Shown here: piece by piece, positions 61,647 through 64,000 of the stretch
Layout of the letters: every line of letters begins with the position of its first letter
How positions within the stretch are numbered: position 1 is the first letter of the stretch
From: Paraphysomonas bandaiensis
Lineage: Eukaryota; Chrysophyceae
Direction of reading: 5' to 3'
Assembly (NCBI GenBank): GCA_965644295.1
Contig: CBFFRP010000147.1
Coordinates: 82,631-146,630 of the forward strand
Length of the DNA stretch: 64,000 bases
Notes under the pieces: model-generated
Told to the model about the DNA's origin: nothing
What the model saw: only the letters and a program-made list of their open reading frames with translations
The model's database searches: none
Translations under genes and position numbers: made by a program

Positions 61647-63008
61647 CTAAACAATTTCCATAACATCTACAACCGCTGTTCCACTGGTATTCTCAATAAA
61701 CAGTGGATCAACTGGCCCTAGAGGGTTTTCGCTTTGGTACCGGGGTCGCATGAGTTCCATGTCCCCACTGATCCGAATTCCATGGTCCACATCCACAGGA
61801 GTGTCCTCATACCTCTCCATATGACCGGTGGCTGCACTATCCAACACAGTTCCGGGTGGAAGGAGAGCAGTCTTGAGGTCTGCGGTGGCCTGTTTAGACA
61901 GTACCCCATTTTTCCAATACACCCCATTATCACGAGGGCGCTTTCTTCCCATCTGAAGATCTCCAGCGGAATTTATGACACTGAGCGTATCGCTGTTGCC
62001 GCTAATAGTCGATCGGCTCCTGCGGTCTAGCTGAACTTCTGAGTCAATGCGCCGAATTCGCGCCAATCGATCAAAGTACCTCCAGATATTAGCAGCCGGA
62101 GATGATATCGTGGCACCCAGAAAGAAAAAAGAGCCAACAACGAAAAGTGTAACTGAAAAAGGGTCGTAAAGTTCTGGCAGATATAGTATACTGCCCACTA
62201 GAAACAAGCAAGATCCGCCAATGTACAATGAAGCCACAATACATTCTATCACATAGCTCAGGAAGCTGATCTGAACCTTTCCTCGTAATTGATGGGCCCG
62301 ATGCATATCATAAAGAGGAGCTACGATGAATATGAAAGATCCGATTATAAATAGACTAACACCAGACAATCCAAAACCATTCTCCTCAATAATAGGAACA
62401 AAAAATATAGACCCAATCACAAACATGAAATTTGCAACTAAGTAAAGCGTTGCGTTTATCGTGAGGGCAATGTCCTGGCATGACATTGCATCATTCTTAT
62501 AGAAGTTAACACACGAGCCAACAAAAAAGAGGAAACTCCCCAAAGTAAAGAGCACAGCACCATACATGGGACATGCATACGATCCACAGGACTCTTCATA
62601 CTTCGGATAAAAACAATAGGAGCCAATGATAAACATGACTCCTCCTACATTCCCAGCGATCTCTGAGATTAGAGTTAATATGTATTTCAAGACCGGGTCG
62701 ACAGCCCTCTGATTAATAAGAGGAGGCAGATTGCGGTTACCAAATAAGATATCAACCGGCTGCTGAGACCACTTAAACCCCAAATGAGATGAATATCCCT
62801 CTGAGGGAGATGGATGAGACACTGGGAGATAGATCTGATACTTGGACATCACTCGACGGAGTCTGTTTTGTCGTCTGAGTTTATCGAGGTGTCTCTTGTC
62901 TCTGTTTGATAGCTTATGAGTCTCTATGAGAGGGGCATCTAACTCACAGTACTGGAGATAGTCGGGGGATATGATGGGGTTGAGAGTGTTTGTTATGGTG
63001 TGTTTCAT
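61647..63008 (-). CDS. Polytopic membrane protein with YrhK-type repeats
   Basis: 453 residues, single exon. The core (about 115-325) has four hydrophobic pairs, each with the YrhK-like signature (L/I)F-x-x-GSxxF: VMFIIGSYCFYP, VLFTLGSFLFFVGS, FMFVIGSIFFVP, LFIIGSFIFIV, LFLVGSILYLP and LFVVGSFFFLG. This is about three tandem copies of a domain known as a short bacterial membrane protein. A basic N-terminal segment (about 30-55: HKLSNRDKRHLDKLRRQNRLRR) and a polar C-terminal tail of about 120 residues probably face the cytosol. Function of the family is not known. Clear start at 63008, with TGTACA-rich DNA upstream. Confidence 0.75.
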   Translation of the reverse strand: MKHTITNTLNPIISPDYLQYCELDAPLIETHKLSNRDKRHLDKLRRQNRLRRVMSKYQIYLPVSHPSPSEGYSSHLGFKWSQQPVDILFGNRNLPPLINQRAVDPVLKYILTLISEIAGNVGGVMFIIGSYCFYPKYEESCGSYACPMYGAVLFTLGSFLFFVGSCVNFYKNDAMSCQDIALTINATLYLVANFMFVIGSIFFVPIIEENGFGLSGVSLFIIGSFIFIVAPLYDMHRAHQLRGKVQISFLSYVIECIVASLYIGGSCLFLVGSILYLPELYDPFSVTLFVVGSFFFLGATISSPAANIWRYFDRLARIRRIDSEVQLDRRSRSTISGNSDTLSVINSAGDLQMGRKRPRDNGVYWKNGVLSKQATADLKTALLPPGTVLDSAATGHMERYEDTPVDVDHGIRISGDMELMRPRYQSENPLGPVDPLFIENTSGTAVVDVMEIV

Positions 63009-63744
63009 TTGGATTTATAGTGGAGATATATGCTCACGGAATGTGTTTAGTTAACTATGAGATAGTGTGTATGTGCCTGTATGTGAGCCTGAGGTGCTGC
63101 CTGCTGCACTGCATGTACAGTATGGACATGTACACAGTACACAGCAGTATAGTAACTGTATGCTGTATATTGACTTCATAGCAATTGGATGACGCCCTCA
63201 TACGAACACTTCGCACACTTCTATAGTATCCACAGTATTACAGAATACCAAACTGTATATGTAGAATACAGAACAACCAAAATATGTGGTGGTTAACTAC
63301 TGCAGCATCAGTCCAATTCAAAATTTCAAAGATATTGCACTAGATTTCCCTAATTTCGCGAAGAATTAGAAATTTCCAGATAACAACAGAACGAAAATAC
63401 TTCATTTTGTTGAAATATTCCCATCGAGTGCTGGTTTTTGTGCAGAGGGATTTCTACTGTATGCACACGTGTATTGTATGTATATGTAGTGTACGTATGG
63501 TAGTTAAGTTCTTGTGGTGTCGTTGAAGAAACTGCAGAGTGTACAGTACAGTGCACTACTGGGGATGATGTGTATGGAACATAAGGAACTGAACGTGCCA
63601 GTCGTCACCTGTACATAATACTATACTGGAAAATGGGTTTGTTGGTTGCACAGAAATGTGAATTTCGTCAGAGGTGTCAAATATGTTTTACATTCATAGT
63701 AGAACATACACAGACATATAAAGAGGAAACTAACAGTAAAGTAA
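63009..63744. promoter_or_regulatory. Divergent intergenic region with TGTATG/GTACA words
   Basis: The two ends carry the 5'-type words: GTGTATGTGCCTGTATGTGAG and CATGTACAGTATGGACATGT near 63066-63145, and GTATTGTATGTATATGTAG plus GTACAGTACAGTGCAC near 63470-63560. The middle is AT-rich. Inferred promoter pair. Confidence 0.35.
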
Positions 63745-64000
63745 ATGCAGTCGATGAAGTTGGGAAATATTTCGATAGGGAGGACACATGAATCTCTGCT
63801 GTTGGGAGATGGCCCGTGGGGAGATAGTAGTGATGATGATGACGATATCACTCTGGTGTTTGATGACAACGCACCAGTCTCCTCCTTGTTCATAACCACA
63901 GAGACTCGTAAGAAGAAAAGAGTCACTTTTCAATTGCCGCCAGAAGACAAGAGTTCAGTTATTGGAAAGAAACGGGCACACTGCGAGGGAGGTGATGGAG
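63745..64000 (+). CDS. Acidic protein with PP1-docking-like RVTF motif (partial, runs off the window)
   Basis: An open frame of 85 codons from the ATG at 63745 to the window edge. It starts MQSMKLGNISIGRTHESLLL, has an acidic run (GDSSDDDDDITLVFDDN style, about residues 26-41) and then RKKKRVTFQLPPEDKS. KKRVTF fits the [KR]-x(0,1)-[VI]-x-[FW] docking motif of PP1-interacting proteins, preceded by basic and followed by acidic residues, as is common for true sites. The rest of the protein is outside the window, so the family is unknown. The long unbroken frame, promoter-like DNA upstream and biased composition support a real gene. Confidence 0.55.
   Translation, partial: MQSMKLGNISIGRTHESLLLGDGPWGDSSDDDDDITLVFDDNAPVSSLFITTETRKKKRVTFQLPPEDKSSVIGKKRAHCEGGDG

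Overview
The window is nuclear DNA from a eukaryote. Its genes are split by many short introns (mostly about 45-75 bp, GT...AG), and it carries PRC2, telomere, mismatch-repair and adaptor-complex genes plus eukaryotic transposons. The compact introns, roughly 4 kb gene spacing and mix of families (OSCA/CSC1-type channel, M32 carboxypeptidase, YrhK-type membrane protein, sulfotransferase, EED) suggest a unicellular protist. I cannot name the lineage from sequence alone. Exon models were built by hand from splice sites, reading phase and family similarity; every complete model sums to a multiple of three.

Layout. 2.8-12.8 kb: AP-3 sigma (-), a very unusual CSC1-like channel ending in a VPFH/polyQ repeat and two WW domains (+), a PP1-type phosphatase (-), and an FAAH-like amidase (+). 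13.6-23.9 kb: cyclic-nucleotide phosphodiesterase (-), M32 carboxypeptidase (-), a (TATG)n tract with a pogo-like DNA transposon at its edge, then a secreted glycosyltransferase fused to a beta-propeller (+). 24-29.3 kb: repeat debris and a two-module ATP-grasp ligase with an N-myristoylation-type start (-). 29.9-35.4 kb: EED/ESC (+), a 5'-truncated RNase H-bearing LINE (-), and a secreted cysteine-containing protein of unknown function (-). 35.4-43.1 kb: gene-poor DNA with a hAT remnant and a full-length but pol-defective Ty1/copia element with near-identical LTRs and a perfect 5-bp target duplication. 43.3-50 kb: MSH6 (-) and an ELAV-like RRM protein (+). 51.6-58.7 kb: secreted aldo-keto reductase fusion (+), carbohydrate-type sulfotransferase (-), POT1-like telomere protein with an extra N-terminal OB fold (+). 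58.7-64 kb: hAT and LINE debris, a three-repeat YrhK-type membrane protein (-), and the start of an acidic protein with a PP1-docking RVTF motif (+).

Most genes sit in head-to-head pairs. The intergenic DNA at almost every 5' end is full of TATG/CATA, TGTA/TACA and GTACA words, while 3' and transposon-rich intergenic DNA is plainly AT-rich; this looks like a shared promoter composition. The pogo element landed in one of these tracts between two divergent genes. No rRNA, tRNA or CRISPR array was recognised.
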